From: Actinocatenispora sp963815125
GTDB lineage: Bacteria > Actinomycetota > Actinomycetes > Mycobacteriales > Micromonosporaceae
Assembly (NCBI GenBank): GCA_963815125.1
Contig: CAWFFM010000008.1
Coordinates: 112,217-176,216 of the forward strand
DNA length: 64,000 nt
Reading direction: 5' to 3'
In this document: in pieces, positions 32,668-41,656 of the stretch
Layout of the letters: the number at the start of each line of letters is the position of its first letter
Numbering within the stretch: position 1 is the stretch's first letter
Notes under the pieces: model-generated
Told to the model about the DNA's origin: nothing
Databases searched by the model: none
The model's input: only the letters and a program-made list of their open reading frames with translations
Program-made: the position numbers and the translations under genes

Positions 32668-32745
32668 AAGATCCGAGGCAATGGGCCGTCCACCCGGCCA
32701 AAACCGCTCCTACAGCACGGCTGTCGACCCACTACCGCAGATCTT
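32668..32745. repeat. Palindromic repeat family, copy C (78 bp)
   Basis: Starts AAGATCCGAGGCAATGGGCC and ends GACCCACTACCGCAGATCTT; shorter interior than copies A and B. Confidence 0.72.
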
Positions 32746-32758
32746 GATCCCCTCAGCG

Positions 32759-34061
32759 CTACAAGATCCGGAGCAGTGGACCACCACCACGCTGAATTCG
32801 CCAGAACGCGTGGCCCACGGTCCATTGCAGCGGATCTTGACGACACCGCGCCGGGACCCGGCGGAGCGGACCCCAGGTGGCAGAAGAGTCAGCGGAACGG
32901 GAGCCATTCGGTCGAGCCGTGGTGGTCTCGGCGAGGCGGTCGGGCAGTGGCGCGAGGCCGATGCCGGGCCCGGTCGGTACCGGAAGATGCCCGTCGACCA
33001 GGCAGAACGGTGCGGTGAGGTCGGCCGCGTAGTAGCGCTCGGAGGCCGAGGTGTCGCCGGGCATGGTGAAGCCGGGCAGCGCGGCCAGCGCCACGTTCGC
33101 CGCACGGCCGACCCCGGTCTCCAGCATCCCGCCGCACCACACCGGTACCTGCCGTGCCAGGCACACGTCGTGGATGCGGCGGGCCTCCAGATGCCCGCCG
33201 ACCCGGCCCGGCTTGATGTTGACGATCGCGCAGGCACCCAGCGCGAGGGCGTCCACCGCGTCGGCCACCGACGAGATCGACTCGTCCAGGCACAGTGGCG
33301 TACGCAGTCGGCGCGCCAGTTCCGCGTGCCCGAGCAGGTCACGGGCCGCGAGCGGCTGTTCGAGCTGCCCGAGGTCGAAGGCGTCCAGCCGGGCCAGCTG
33401 GTCGGCGTCGGCCAGGGTGTACGCGGCATTCGCGTCGACCTGGAGGTCCAGCGCGTCACCGAAACGTTCCCGTACCGCGCGGACCGGGCCGACGTCCCAG
33501 CCCGGCTCGATCTTCAGCTTGATCCGCAGGTAGCCCTGCGCAAGGTAGCCGGCGACCGCGTCGAGCAGTTCCGGCAGCGAATCCATGATGCCCACGGACA
33601 CGCCGCACGCGACCCGGTCCCGTACCGCACCGAGATGGCCGGCCAGCGACTCACCGCGGGTACGCAGTTCGGCGTCGAGTACCGCGGTCTCCAGCGCGGC
33701 CTTCGCCATCCGGTGTCCCCGGAACGGCGCCAGTACGCCCGCCACGTCGGCCGCGGTCAGGTCGTCGCACCGGGCGAGGGCGGGCACCAGGAAGCGACGC
33801 AGCACGTCGGCGGCACCGTCCACGTACTCCTCGGAGTACAGCGGGCTCTCGTCCGCGACGCACTCGCCCCAGCCCTCGACCTCGCCCACGCCCGCCGCGC
33901 CGGGCGCGTCGGCGTCGGCCACCGGTGCCGTTGTCGGCGGTGGACCGGCCGACCGCGCGGACCAGCAGCACGTCACGGTCCACGGTCGTACCGAACGACG
34001 TCCGGAACGGTGCCACCAGCGGCATCGCCACCCGCCGTAGCTCGACACCGGTGAGTTTCAC
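32759..34061 (-). pseudogene. Enolase-superfamily (OSBS/N-acylamino acid racemase-like) gene with an apparent frameshift
   Basis: GTG 34061, behind AGGAGG, reads VKLTGVELRRVAMPLVAPFR and TSFGTTVDRDVLLVRAVG, the MenC-like capping domain. The match then moves one base into another frame (between about 33990 and 33905) with VEGWGECVADESPLYSEEY. The barrel residues are intact: RIKLKIEP (KxK), QVDANAAYTLADA, LEQPLAARD, CLDESISS and NIKPGRVGG. It would act as o-succinylbenzoate synthase or an amino-acid racemase/epimerase. The C-terminus runs about 50 residues past the usual end, into repeat copy D. Either a real frameshift or an assembly error; the rest looks functional. Confidence 0.8.
32763..32838. 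repeat. Palindromic repeat family, copy D (76 bp)
   Basis: Starts AAGATCCGGAGCAGTGGACC like copy A, shares the CACGCTGAATTCGCC interior, and ends GCAGCGGATCTT. It lies inside the 3' end of the enolase-superfamily reading frame and supplies the last 25 or so codons. Confidence 0.72.
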
Positions 34062-34991
34062 GTGGTCCTCCTGCGCACGACGTACCAGCCTTCCCGGGCG
34101 AACCCGTCGACCACCGCACCATCGTCGAGCAGCCCGCCGAGGGTCTCCCGTACGGCCCGCCGCCAGGCCAGCGCGCGCCCCGGGTCGGTCGTCCGCAGCG
34201 CCTCCACGTCCGACGGGCAGGCCGACCAGTACGGTGTCCCCGGTCAGCTCACCGAGCTGCGGGCCGCCGTCCGCCGCGGCGGACAGCCCCACCCGGGCAC
34301 CGGCCGCGAGCAGGTCCGCGGCCCGCGGGGACGGCGGGTGGCCGGCGCAGGCGCGTACCGTCCGGTCGGCCAGCAGCGGCCACTCCACCACCAGCCGGTC
34401 GCTCTCGTCGCCGGCGTTGAGCCCGTCGGTCATCGGACCGTAGAACTCGGCGACGTAGTCCCGGGGGTGGGCGGCGAGCTTGGTCAGGTTGAAGTACGCG
34501 TTGCGCGCCACCAGCGGATCGTAGGTCCAGCTGATCCGGTCCACGCCACGCCGCAGTGCCCAGGCCCGCTGGTGCAGTTTGAGGGCGAACCCGACCTTGC
34601 CGCCGCGCCCGGCCGCCGTCACCCCGGCGACGTGCGAGTGCAGTTCCCAGTCGGCCACCCCGGCGCCGAGCACACCGCTGGGGCCGGTTCCTCCGCCGCC
34701 GGTCGTACCGAAGAAGCCGACGCAGGCGCCGACCAGTTCGCCGTCACGGTGCGCGGTGCCCACATAGTTGCCGGCGTACGACAGCGCCCGCAACACCACC
34801 GGGGTCAGGTCGGAGTGGTCCGCGTCCTCCTGCCACACCTGGGAGAACAGCGCACACACCGCAGCGAGCCCGGCCGGGTCGGCGGCCTCACCCACCACCA
34901 CCCGCGCCGCGTCCGCTGCGGCTGTCGCAACCGCGTCGGCGTCGATCCCGGAAGGCTGCAGAGGCATGATGCTGGCCGGTCGGTCGCGCAT
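34058..34991 (-). pseudogene. GNAT-family N-acetyltransferase with an apparent frameshift near its 3' end
   Basis: ATG 34991 begins MRDRPASIMPLQPSGIDADA. The GNAT-like body has VCALFSQVWQEDADHSDLTP, GNYVGTAHRDGELVGACVGF, LHSHVAGVTAAGRGGKVGFA and DRISWTYDPLVARNAYFNL. Near 34215 the frame must change by one base to give the expected ending DVEALRTTDPGRALAWRRAV and a stop overlapping the next gene (GTGA). Read straight, the frame instead runs on into the neighbour. It is coupled to the enolase-superfamily gene, a pairing seen for N-acylamino-acid racemase-like enzymes, so it may supply or modify the N-acyl substrate. Confidence 0.75.
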
Positions 34992-35365
34992 CCCCCTATC
35001 CTGCCCCGTTCCGTGGCACGGCGCGTGACCGGCCGGTACGGCGCGGTCATCGGCAGCCTTCGTTACGAGCGGCTGACGCCGTGTCCTGGCGCCGGTGAAA
35101 CCGTTTGCCCGTTCTACGGGGTTACCGGAGACTCGCCGGCAGACAGGCGTCAGGTCGCGGTCGCCCCGGAGGAACGTGCAGCTGCTGTACGCCAACGGTG
35201 GCCTGATCGGCAACCCGGCGTTGGGCATCGTCGCCGCACTACGCGATGTCGCGGACGAACTGTCCCCTGTGGATGGTGATTGGTCCATCCATCCACAAGG
35301 CCCGCTTCCAGGACTACGACCGCACGCTGCGCCGACGCGCCAGCAACCGCTGAGCCGGTGCTGCA
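34992..35365. other. Intergenic region, no supported gene
   Basis: About 375 bp between two minus-strand genes. A short plus-strand frame (VQLLYANGGLIGNPALGIV, from about 35174) looks protein-like for some 30 codons and another frame ends FQDYDRTLRRRASNR. Together they may be a decayed gene fragment, but I cannot name it. Confidence 0.35.
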
Positions 35366-35398
35366 CCGGTGGGTGGGCGCCGACGCCCCACCCACCGG
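35366..35398 (-). terminator. Strong GC hairpin just past the beta-helix gene
   Basis: CCGGTGGGTGGGCG pairs with CGCCCCACCCACCGG (one bulged base) around a short CCGA loop. It starts 2 bp after the stop codon of the minus-strand secreted-protein gene and fits an intrinsic terminator without a U-run. Confidence 0.75.
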
Positions 35399-35400
35399 CA

Positions 35401-36573
35401 CTACTTGTTGCCCCAGGTCTGCAAGCGGTTCTCGCCAATCGGGAGCGCGCACTTCCCCGGGTCACCCGCGTACACGTTCTGCTCGGCGGTGGTGGGCATC
35501 CACGGCCACAGCAGATACACCCGCGTGTTCTGCCTGCCGTCGTAGCCGGAGGTGAGCGTGTTGTCGATGAACCGGTTGTGGTAGCCGGAGCACTCTTCCG
35601 CCCGCGCGTCGTACTTCAGGTAGCAGTCGTGGTCGCACACGTCGTCGCGGTAGTACTGCCCGTCTCCGGCGCGCTCGAAGGTGTTGTACTCGAACGAGTT
35701 CAGCGTGCTGCGGTCCCGGACCTTCGTCGGCGTTCCGGCGACGTAGTAGAACCTGCTCCGGGAGATCACGTTGTACGAACTGAAATGCGTGACGTACACG
35801 CCGTGCAGCAGCGGGGCCTGCGCGCCGGTGCTCTCGATGTGCAGGAAATGGCTGTTGGTGATGGTGTTGTGGGACGAGTTGGTGAGCACCACCGCGCCGT
35901 ACCCGGGCGAACTGTTGCCCGTCCACTTCGTACCGATCTCGTTGAACTCCATGCCGGACAGGGTGTTGCCGTTCAGGCCGTTCGACGTACGGGCGAAGAA
36001 CGGCGGCGTGCCGCCGTCGGTGTCCTTGCCGTACTGCAGGCCCATCATGTTCAGTCCGTCGGAGTACCGCTCGACCTGGAGGTAGTAGAAACGCAGGCCG
36101 CTCGTGCCACCGTTGGGCAGCGCGCCGCCGGTACGGGCCGTCAGCCAGGCACCGCTCGGGTATTTGCCGTCCGAACCCGGCCTGTTGCGGAAGATCGGCC
36201 GCCCGGCGATCCCGTCGGCGCCCTCGCCGTACTCGTAGTCGCTGGGCAGGAACGACACCGTGTGGCCCGGTACGTAGAAGGTCCAGGCACCCAGCGGCCC
36301 GGCCTGGTAGGTGCCCTGCCTGATCCGGACCTCCACGTCGGTGTCCGGGTGCGCGCTCTGCAGCACCTGCTGCGCCCGCGCCAACGAGGCCACCGCCGTA
36401 CCGGGGGTGTGACCGTCGTGGCTGTCGGAGCCACCGGCGCTGGTCGGCGCCAGGTAGACCGTGTACACACCCGCCGCGCTGGCTGGCGCGGTGGCCATCC
36501 AGGCCGGGGCCAGCAACCCACCGGCGACCAGCAGGCCGGCGGTGACGACGCGCCGGATTCGGTTCCATGCCAT
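35401..36573 (-). CDS. Secreted right-handed parallel beta-helix protein
   Basis: The 390-aa protein starts MAWNRIRRVVTAGLLVAGG with a signal peptide ending near PASAAGVYTVYLAPTS. The mature chain has a carbohydrate-lyase/DUF1565-like start (DSHDGHTPGTAVASLARAQQ, VRIRQGTYQAGPLG) and beta-helix turns rich in N, T and S (NGLNGNTLSGMEFNEIGTKW, NSSHNTITNSHFLHIES). A pair of Cys near CDHDCYLKYDARAEEC may form disulfides. It is probably an extracellular polysaccharide-binding or lyase-like protein; catalytic residues are not identifiable. An upstream in-frame ATG at 36651 would spoil the signal peptide. Confidence 0.85.
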   Translation of the reverse strand: MAWNRIRRVVTAGLLVAGGLLAPAWMATAPASAAGVYTVYLAPTSAGGSDSHDGHTPGTAVASLARAQQVLQSAHPDTDVEVRIRQGTYQAGPLGAWTFYVPGHTVSFLPSDYEYGEGADGIAGRPIFRNRPGSDGKYPSGAWLTARTGGALPNGGTSGLRFYYLQVERYSDGLNMMGLQYGKDTDGGTPPFFARTSNGLNGNTLSGMEFNEIGTKWTGNSSPGYGAVVLTNSSHNTITNSHFLHIESTGAQAPLLHGVYVTHFSSYNVISRSRFYYVAGTPTKVRDRSTLNSFEYNTFERAGDGQYYRDDVCDHDCYLKYDARAEECSGYHNRFIDNTLTSGYDGRQNTRVYLLWPWMPTTAEQNVYAGDPGKCALPIGENRLQTWGNK

Positions 36574-36675
36574 GCCCGCACGGTAGAAGACGTACGCCAG
36601 GCATCCTGCCCGCTGTCCCCCGCGCGGCGTTGACCATGGTGCTATCGGCACGACACGCCGGTCAGTGCCATGCGG

Positions 36676-37479
36676 TCAGCGCAGCGCGCTGCGGTTCGTG
36701 ACGACCGGACAGTGGTACCCGGCGGGCAGGTCGCTCGGCCGTCGACCGCTCGCCGCCACCGCGGTGGCGTAGATGTCGGCCCAGGTCAGATCTGGTCCGG
36801 TGACGGTGACGGAGGAGAACGTGACAGCTGGTCGGCCCGTGTGCGGGTCGTTGATGTGTGCGCCGCGCCGCCCGGTGCCGGAGGTGGCCACCGCACCGTC
36901 GGTGACGTCCAGTACGGCGAGCAGCCGGCTCGGGTCGGCCGGATCCTCCACCCCGACCCGCCAGGGGGCTTGGCCCGGCGCGCACCGCATCGCGATGTCA
37001 CCACCGGCGTTGAGGCAGAAGTCCACCACTCCCCGGGCGGTGAGCAGCTCCGCGGCCCGCTGCACCGCCCAGCCCTTGACCAGCCCGGACGGATCGAACC
37101 AGCGCCCGTCGCCCGATGGCCCCCGGCCCAGCGCGGCGTTGACCAGCGACATTCCGGGCGGCAGGACCCCGACCGGCAGCCTCGCATCGAAGTAGCCGCC
37201 GGTACGACGCCGGGCCACCGCACACCAGCGGACGATCTCCCGTACCTCCGGGTGCGCGTCGGCCAGCCGGAGCCTGCCGCGGTTGAGTTGGCTGATCTCG
37301 CTGTCCGCCCGGTAGGTGCTGAACCGCTGGTCGACCTGCCGGAGCAGGCCGTACGCCGCCGCCACCGCAACCTCGCTCGCGGGATCGTCGGCGCCCTGCC
37401 GGAGGTGCAGCGAGATCGGCATGCCCATGATCTGTTCGACCCAGGCACGCCGTTCGGTCGGGGCGACCGGCCCGCTCAT
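36676..37479 (-). CDS. apbE: FAD:protein FMN transferase (ApbE)
   Basis: The 267-aa protein has the ApbE landmarks: MGMPISLHLRQG, DQRFSTYRADSEISQLNRG, FDPSGLVKGWAVQRAAELL, LNAGGDIAMR and the C-terminal VTVTGPDLTWADIYATAV (with Thr and Asp metal-binding positions). ApbE transfers FMN from FAD to a Thr/Ser of partner proteins. The immediate upstream gene, overlapping by ATGA, encodes an FMN-binding protein with SGATLTSDAY, its obvious substrate. There is no lipoprotein signal, so export of the modified partner is not obvious. Confidence 0.93.
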   Translation of the reverse strand: MSGPVAPTERRAWVEQIMGMPISLHLRQGADDPASEVAVAAAYGLLRQVDQRFSTYRADSEISQLNRGRLRLADAHPEVREIVRWCAVARRRTGGYFDARLPVGVLPPGMSLVNAALGRGPSGDGRWFDPSGLVKGWAVQRAAELLTARGVVDFCLNAGGDIAMRCAPGQAPWRVGVEDPADPSRLLAVLDVTDGAVATSGTGRRGAHINDPHTGRPAVTFSSVTVTGPDLTWADIYATAVAASGRRPSDLPAGYHCPVVTNRSALR

Positions 37480-38009
37480 GACCCGGACCGGAAGTGGGCG
37501 GCGTCCAGCGCGGCCTGCAGCGAACCCCGGTACGCGTCGCTGGTCAGGGTCGCGCCGCTGACCGTGTCGATGTGCGAGGACTGCTTGGACAGCGCCTCCT
37601 GCCGCAGTTGCGGCACGGCGTACGAGTTGATCTGCTGCGAGTGCCCGTCGCCGGGCAGCGAGAGTGTGGTGACGTCGGTGATCTTGCCGTTGGAGATGCG
37701 TACCTGCACCTGCACGGTGCCGTACCCGTTGTCCTGGGGTGTTCCGTTCACCGTCGTGTTGGTGGCCTTCGACGACGACCCTGACCCGGACGATCCGGAA
37801 GACCCCGAGCCGGAGCCGGAGCCGGAGCCGGATCCCGAACCGGACCCGGAGCCGGAACCGGACGACGAGGAGCCGCCCGACGTGTTCGGTACGACTCCCG
37901 CCGGGGCCGCGGTGCTCGGTCCGGTGGGTCCGGAGGTGCTGGTGCGGTAGCTGAACAACAGCACCAGGGCGGCGATCGTACTGACCACCGCGATCGTGAT
38001 TCGGCGCAT
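37476..38009 (-). CDS. Membrane-anchored FMN-binding-domain protein with Gly-Ser linker
   Basis: The 177-aa protein starts MRRITIAVVSTIAALVLLFS (single anchor) behind AGAGGAG. A linker follows with a long alternating Gly-Ser tract (encoded by tandem CCGGAG/CCGGAC units at about 37790-37865). The FMN_bind domain has VQVQVRISNGKITDVTTLSL, INSYAVPQLRQEAL and the flavinylation motif SGATLTSDAY. Covalently bound FMN would carry electrons outside the membrane, received from the ferric-reductase-like protein encoded upstream. The tract length may vary by slippage. Confidence 0.93.
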   Translation of the reverse strand: MRRITIAVVSTIAALVLLFSYRTSTSGPTGPSTAAPAGVVPNTSGGSSSSGSGSGSGSGSGSGSGSGSGSSGSSGSGSSSKATNTTVNGTPQDNGYGTVQVQVRISNGKITDVTTLSLPGDGHSQQINSYAVPQLRQEALSKQSSHIDTVSGATLTSDAYRGSLQAALDAAHFRSGS

Positions 38010-38020
38010 GTGATGCTCCT

Positions 38021-39400
38021 CTACCAGGCGAAGTCTTCGTGGTGTACCTGCCGGCGCGGTACGCCCGCGTCGGCGAGCGCGGCCCGGGCCGCTGCCGACC
38101 AGCGCGGCGGGCCGCACAGGTAGACGTCCCGGTCCGCCACGTCCGGCGCCAGCCAGCGCAGAGCCTCCACATCGGACAGATGGGCCATCGATCCGGGTAG
38201 CCAGGAGGACCTGGGCGGGGGCGGGCCATCAAGGTAGTAGATCAGGGCGCCGCGGTGCCGGGCGATCTGGTCCAGTTCGGCGCGGAGAGCGAAGTCACCA
38301 CGGTGTTCGGCCCGGTAGACCAGCACCACCTCACCCGGCCGGTACGGCATGTCCTCCAACAGCGCGCGCAGCGGGGTGATGCCGATCCCGGCGCCCATCA
38401 TCAGTACCCCGGGCCGGGTCCGTACCACGTCGGTGAACCGACCGTACGGACCTTCCGCGAGCACCGGTGTTCCTGGTCGTAGCCGGGCGATCCGCTCCGC
38501 ATCGTCCCCGCCGGCCCGGATGGTGATGCGGAGCCGGCCCTGCCGCGGCGAGGCGGACAGCGAGTACGGGTGCGAGCGCATCCAGCCCCTGCCGCTGAGG
38601 AACCGCCAGCCGAAGAACTGCCCGGACCGTACCGGCATCCGGTGCAGTTCCCGACCTGTCACGTAGACGGAGAACACCCCGGGGGCCTCGGCCCGTACGC
38701 TGCTGACCCGCAGCCCGTGCCGGGTGCTGCGCCAGACCGGTAGTACCACCCGGAACAGCAGCACGCTGCCGGCGCACACGATGTACAGGCCCCACCAGTA
38801 CGCCCGCGCCACCGGGCTGCCGACGAAGTCCGTACCGGTCCACAACTGGTGCGGTAGCGCCAGACCCACGCCCAGATAGGCGTACAGGTGGATCAGATGC
38901 CAGGATTCGTACCGCATCCGGCGCCGGGCGGCCCTGACCGACAGCACGACCACGGCGACCAGCAGTCCGGTACCGGCCACGGCGAGCAGCATGCCGGGGT
39001 AGGTGGTGGTGAGCTGCCACGACTCGGCGAGCAGCCCGGTGTGCGCGGTCGCCGCGTAGCCGACGACGATGAGTACGACATGGGCGAGCATCAACCAGAA
39101 TGAGGTGAAACCGGTGATGCGGTGCCAGCGGGCCAACCGGTCCTGACCGAAACTGCGCTCCACCCAGGGGATCCGGGCCATCAGGAAGACCTGCACCAGC
39201 AGCAGGTCCGCGGCGAGCAGTCCGGTCAACCGGCCGGCGGAGGTGGCCGCGCCGTTCCCGGTGAGGGCCTGCAGTCCGCCGCTGTGCAGCCACAACGCCA
39301 GTACGACGACCAGGCTGCCGGCCGCCGCCGTGCCGACCAGGTCGGCCCACCAGCGGCGCGGGCCGGGTACCCGGCTCCGGCTCATCACCCCGACGCTCAT
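38021..39400 (-). CDS. Ferric-reductase-like heme membrane oxidoreductase with FAD/NAD(P)H module
   Basis: The 459-aa protein has six or so membrane helices with heme-ligand His residues (RWHRITGFTSFWLMLAHVV; RYESWHLIHLYAYLGVGLAL). A ferredoxin-reductase-type FAD domain follows (RSHPYSLSASP) and then an NAD(P)-binding domain (LMMGAGIGITPLRALLE; VYLCGPPRWSAAARAAL). It moves electrons from NAD(P)H across the membrane. With the FMN-binding and ApbE genes it forms a flavin-based electron-transfer operon like those described for extracytosolic flavinylation. A start at the ATG at 39385 is also possible. Confidence 0.92.
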   Translation of the reverse strand: MSVGVMSRSRVPGPRRWWADLVGTAAAGSLVVVLALWLHSGGLQALTGNGAATSAGRLTGLLAADLLLVQVFLMARIPWVERSFGQDRLARWHRITGFTSFWLMLAHVVLIVVGYAATAHTGLLAESWQLTTTYPGMLLAVAGTGLLVAVVVLSVRAARRRMRYESWHLIHLYAYLGVGLALPHQLWTGTDFVGSPVARAYWWGLYIVCAGSVLLFRVVLPVWRSTRHGLRVSSVRAEAPGVFSVYVTGRELHRMPVRSGQFFGWRFLSGRGWMRSHPYSLSASPRQGRLRITIRAGGDDAERIARLRPGTPVLAEGPYGRFTDVVRTRPGVLMMGAGIGITPLRALLEDMPYRPGEVVLVYRAEHRGDFALRAELDQIARHRGALIYYLDGPPPPRSSWLPGSMAHLSDVEALRWLAPDVADRDVYLCGPPRWSAAARAALADAGVPRRQVHHEDFAW

Positions 39401-39445
39401 GTACCCGACACTGGCGCGGTCGGATGAGACGTTGATGAGAAGTGG

Positions 39446-40918
39446 CTATGTTTCGGGTGAGAGGGCCGGCAGGCGCACCGTGAAACAGGCGCCACCGGTG
39501 TCGGAGTGGCCGACGGTGACCGTACCGGCGTGCAGTTCCACGGCCTGCGCCACGATCGCCAGCCCCAGGCCGGATCCGGGTACCGCCCGGGCGGCCGGGG
39601 AACGGTAGAAACGCTCGAAGATGCGGGGCAGGTCCTCGTCCGCGATGCCGGGGCCGGAGTCCGCGACGGTGAGTACGGCGTAGCGCCGGCCGGCCGCCTC
39701 CTCCAGCCGCAGCCGGACCCGTACCGTAGCGCCCGGTGGGCTCCATTTGACCGCATTGTCGAGAAGATTTCCCACCATACGGTCCAGTGAGGACGGACGC
39801 CCGTACACCGACACCGGATCCAGGATCACGTCGATCTGCGCCCTGCCGTTCCGGGCCCGTTGGGTCACCAGATCCACCAGTTCCGCCAGGTCGACCCGTT
39901 CCACCGGCTCCGGGCTGGTGTCCTCCCGGGCCAGATCGACGAGCTCGCCGACCAACTGGGTCAGCTCGGCCATCTGTTCGTCCAGATCGGCGAGCAGCCG
40001 GGAACGGTCCGCAGTGGACAGTCGCTGGCCGGTGTCGCCCTGCCTGTCCGCCCGGATCAGCAGCTCGATGTTGGTACGCAGACTGGTCAGCGGCGTACGC
40101 AGCTCGTGCCCGGCGTCCTCCACCAGCAGCCGCTGCGCGGCCCGGGACGCGGCGAGCGCGGTCAGCATCGCGTTGAACGCCGCGCCCAACCGGGCGATCT
40201 CGTCCCGCCCGCTGACCGCGATGTGCCCCTCCAGGTCGGCGGTGGTCGCCACATGCTCGACGGCGGCGGTCAATCCGGCTACGGGGCGCAGTCCGGTCCG
40301 GGCCACCGCCGCGCCCAGGGCCGCCGCTCCGGCCACCCCGAGTATCCCGACCAGCAGCATGGTCAGGCCGAACCTGGAGAGCGTGCTGTGCACACCCTCC
40401 AGGCTCATCGCCACCTGGACCGCGCCGTCCGACTCGCCGTCCGCCTCTCCTCGGCGCAGCGTCAGCATCCGGTATTCCCGGCCGCCGACCACGACGTCCT
40501 CGTAGGCGCGCTCAGCCTGTCCGGCCGCGACCTGCCTGGCCGGGCCGGTCACCGGCAGCAGCGGTGTCTGACCGGCGGCGAGCGCCGGGTCACCCTGCCG
40601 GTCGAGCAACTGGACCCGGGGGCTCACCTCATGGTCGTGGTCGCCGTCCCGGTCCTTCTTCTCGTCGCTGTCGTTGTCGTTGTCGTGGTCCGGATCGGTC
40701 AGCGCCTGACCACCGATGCGGGGATCCCACTGCCGGGGCGCGGTGGCGACCGTGCGGGCGTCCTGTTCCAGGGTCTGATCGAACTGCCTGGTCAGCTGGT
40801 GCTGTACGACCACCCAGGCGACCAGCGACACCAGTACGACCGCCACGGCCACCGCCGCAGCGGACAGCAGGGTGAGCCGGTAGCGCAGCGGCAGTGCCGC
40901 CCACCGCGGTCGGTACAT
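39446..40918 (-). CDS. Sensor histidine kinase with Asp/His-rich extracytoplasmic loop
   Basis: The 490-aa protein starts at ATG 40918, overlapping the regulator stop (TGATG). A first membrane helix (about 15-38) is followed by an extracytoplasmic domain with a striking acidic/His stretch at residues 75-97 (PDHDNDNDSDEKKDRDGDHD). A second helix (GILGVAGAAALGAAVA) and HAMP follow, then the H-box GHELRTPLTSLRTN and the ATPase motifs NLLDNAVKWSPPG, DSGPGIADEDL and GSGLGLAIVAQAV. The loop composition suggests binding of a divalent metal. It pairs with the upstream response regulator. Confidence 0.93.
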   Translation of the reverse strand: MYRPRWAALPLRYRLTLLSAAAVAVAVVLVSLVAWVVVQHQLTRQFDQTLEQDARTVATAPRQWDPRIGGQALTDPDHDNDNDSDEKKDRDGDHDHEVSPRVQLLDRQGDPALAAGQTPLLPVTGPARQVAAGQAERAYEDVVVGGREYRMLTLRRGEADGESDGAVQVAMSLEGVHSTLSRFGLTMLLVGILGVAGAAALGAAVARTGLRPVAGLTAAVEHVATTADLEGHIAVSGRDEIARLGAAFNAMLTALAASRAAQRLLVEDAGHELRTPLTSLRTNIELLIRADRQGDTGQRLSTADRSRLLADLDEQMAELTQLVGELVDLAREDTSPEPVERVDLAELVDLVTQRARNGRAQIDVILDPVSVYGRPSSLDRMVGNLLDNAVKWSPPGATVRVRLRLEEAAGRRYAVLTVADSGPGIADEDLPRIFERFYRSPAARAVPGSGLGLAIVAQAVELHAGTVTVGHSDTGGACFTVRLPALSPET

Positions 40919-41628
40919 CACAGTGGCTCGTCCCGCAGTACGTACCCGACCCCCCGTACGGTGTGCAGCAGCCGACGCTCCCCGTCCGCCTCCAGCTTGC
41001 GGCGCAGGTAGCCGACGTACACGTCGAGGCTGTTCGAGCCGGCGCCGAAGTCGTAGCCCCAGACCTGGTCGAACACCACGGAACGGGACAGCACCCGGCG
41101 CGGGTTGCGCAGGAACACCTCGAGGATCGCGAATTCGGTACGGGTCAGCCGCAACGCCCGCTCGCCCCGGTGCACCTCCCGCGTGTTGGGGTCCATGACG
41201 AGGTCGGCGTGCTGCAACCGACCCGCCGGCTGGCCGTCCTCGCCGGCCAGGGTGTCGGGCCGGCCGGAGCGGCGCAGCAGTGCCCGGATGCGGGCCAGCA
41301 GCTCCTGCAGGGCGAACGGCTTCACCAGGTAGTCGTCCGCGCCGGCGTCCAGCCCGGCGACCCGGTCGCCGATGCCGTCCGCCGCGGTCAGCATCAGTAC
41401 CGGTACGAGGTTACCGGCGGACCGCAGCGCTCGGCAGGTGGCCAGACCGTCCGGTGCCGGCATCAGTACGTCGAGCACCACAAGGTCGGGCCGGTGTTCC
41501 CGGACCAGTTCGAGGGCCTTCGTGCCGTTCTCGGCGAGATCGACCTGGTAGCCCTCGAACCGCAGGGTCCGGGAGAGCGCATCACGAAGTGCCTGTTCGT
41601 CGTCGACCACCAGGATCAACACCGGCAC
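40918..41628 (-). CDS. OmpR/PhoB-type response regulator
   Basis: The 236-aa protein starts at GTG 41628 (VPVLILVVDDEQALRDA). The receiver has the DD pair, the phospho-acceptor Asp in LVVLDVLMPAP and Lys in DYLVKPFALQ. The C-terminal winged helix has LTRTEFAILEVFLRNPRRVL and SNSLDVYVGYLRRKLE. Translationally coupled to the kinase. Likely targets are the adjacent membrane-protein gene and the ferric-reductase operon, all on the same strand, but no operator was identified. Confidence 0.95.
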   Translation of the reverse strand: MPVLILVVDDEQALRDALSRTLRFEGYQVDLAENGTKALELVREHRPDLVVLDVLMPAPDGLATCRALRSAGNLVPVLMLTAADGIGDRVAGLDAGADDYLVKPFALQELLARIRALLRRSGRPDTLAGEDGQPAGRLQHADLVMDPNTREVHRGERALRLTRTEFAILEVFLRNPRRVLSRSVVFDQVWGYDFGAGSNSLDVYVGYLRRKLEADGERRLLHTVRGVGYVLRDEPL

Positions 41629-41656
41629 TTCCCCCGGGTGCCCCCGGGGCACCCTC

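Noticed and set aside
35095..36633. A 512-codon plus-strand frame opposite the beta-helix gene
   Set aside because: Val/Arg/Gly-rich, no motifs; the opposite strand encodes a signal peptide and beta-helix repeats.
37790..37865. Tandem repeat as a separate regulatory element
   Set aside because: It is coding: the alternating Gly-Ser linker of the FMN-binding protein.
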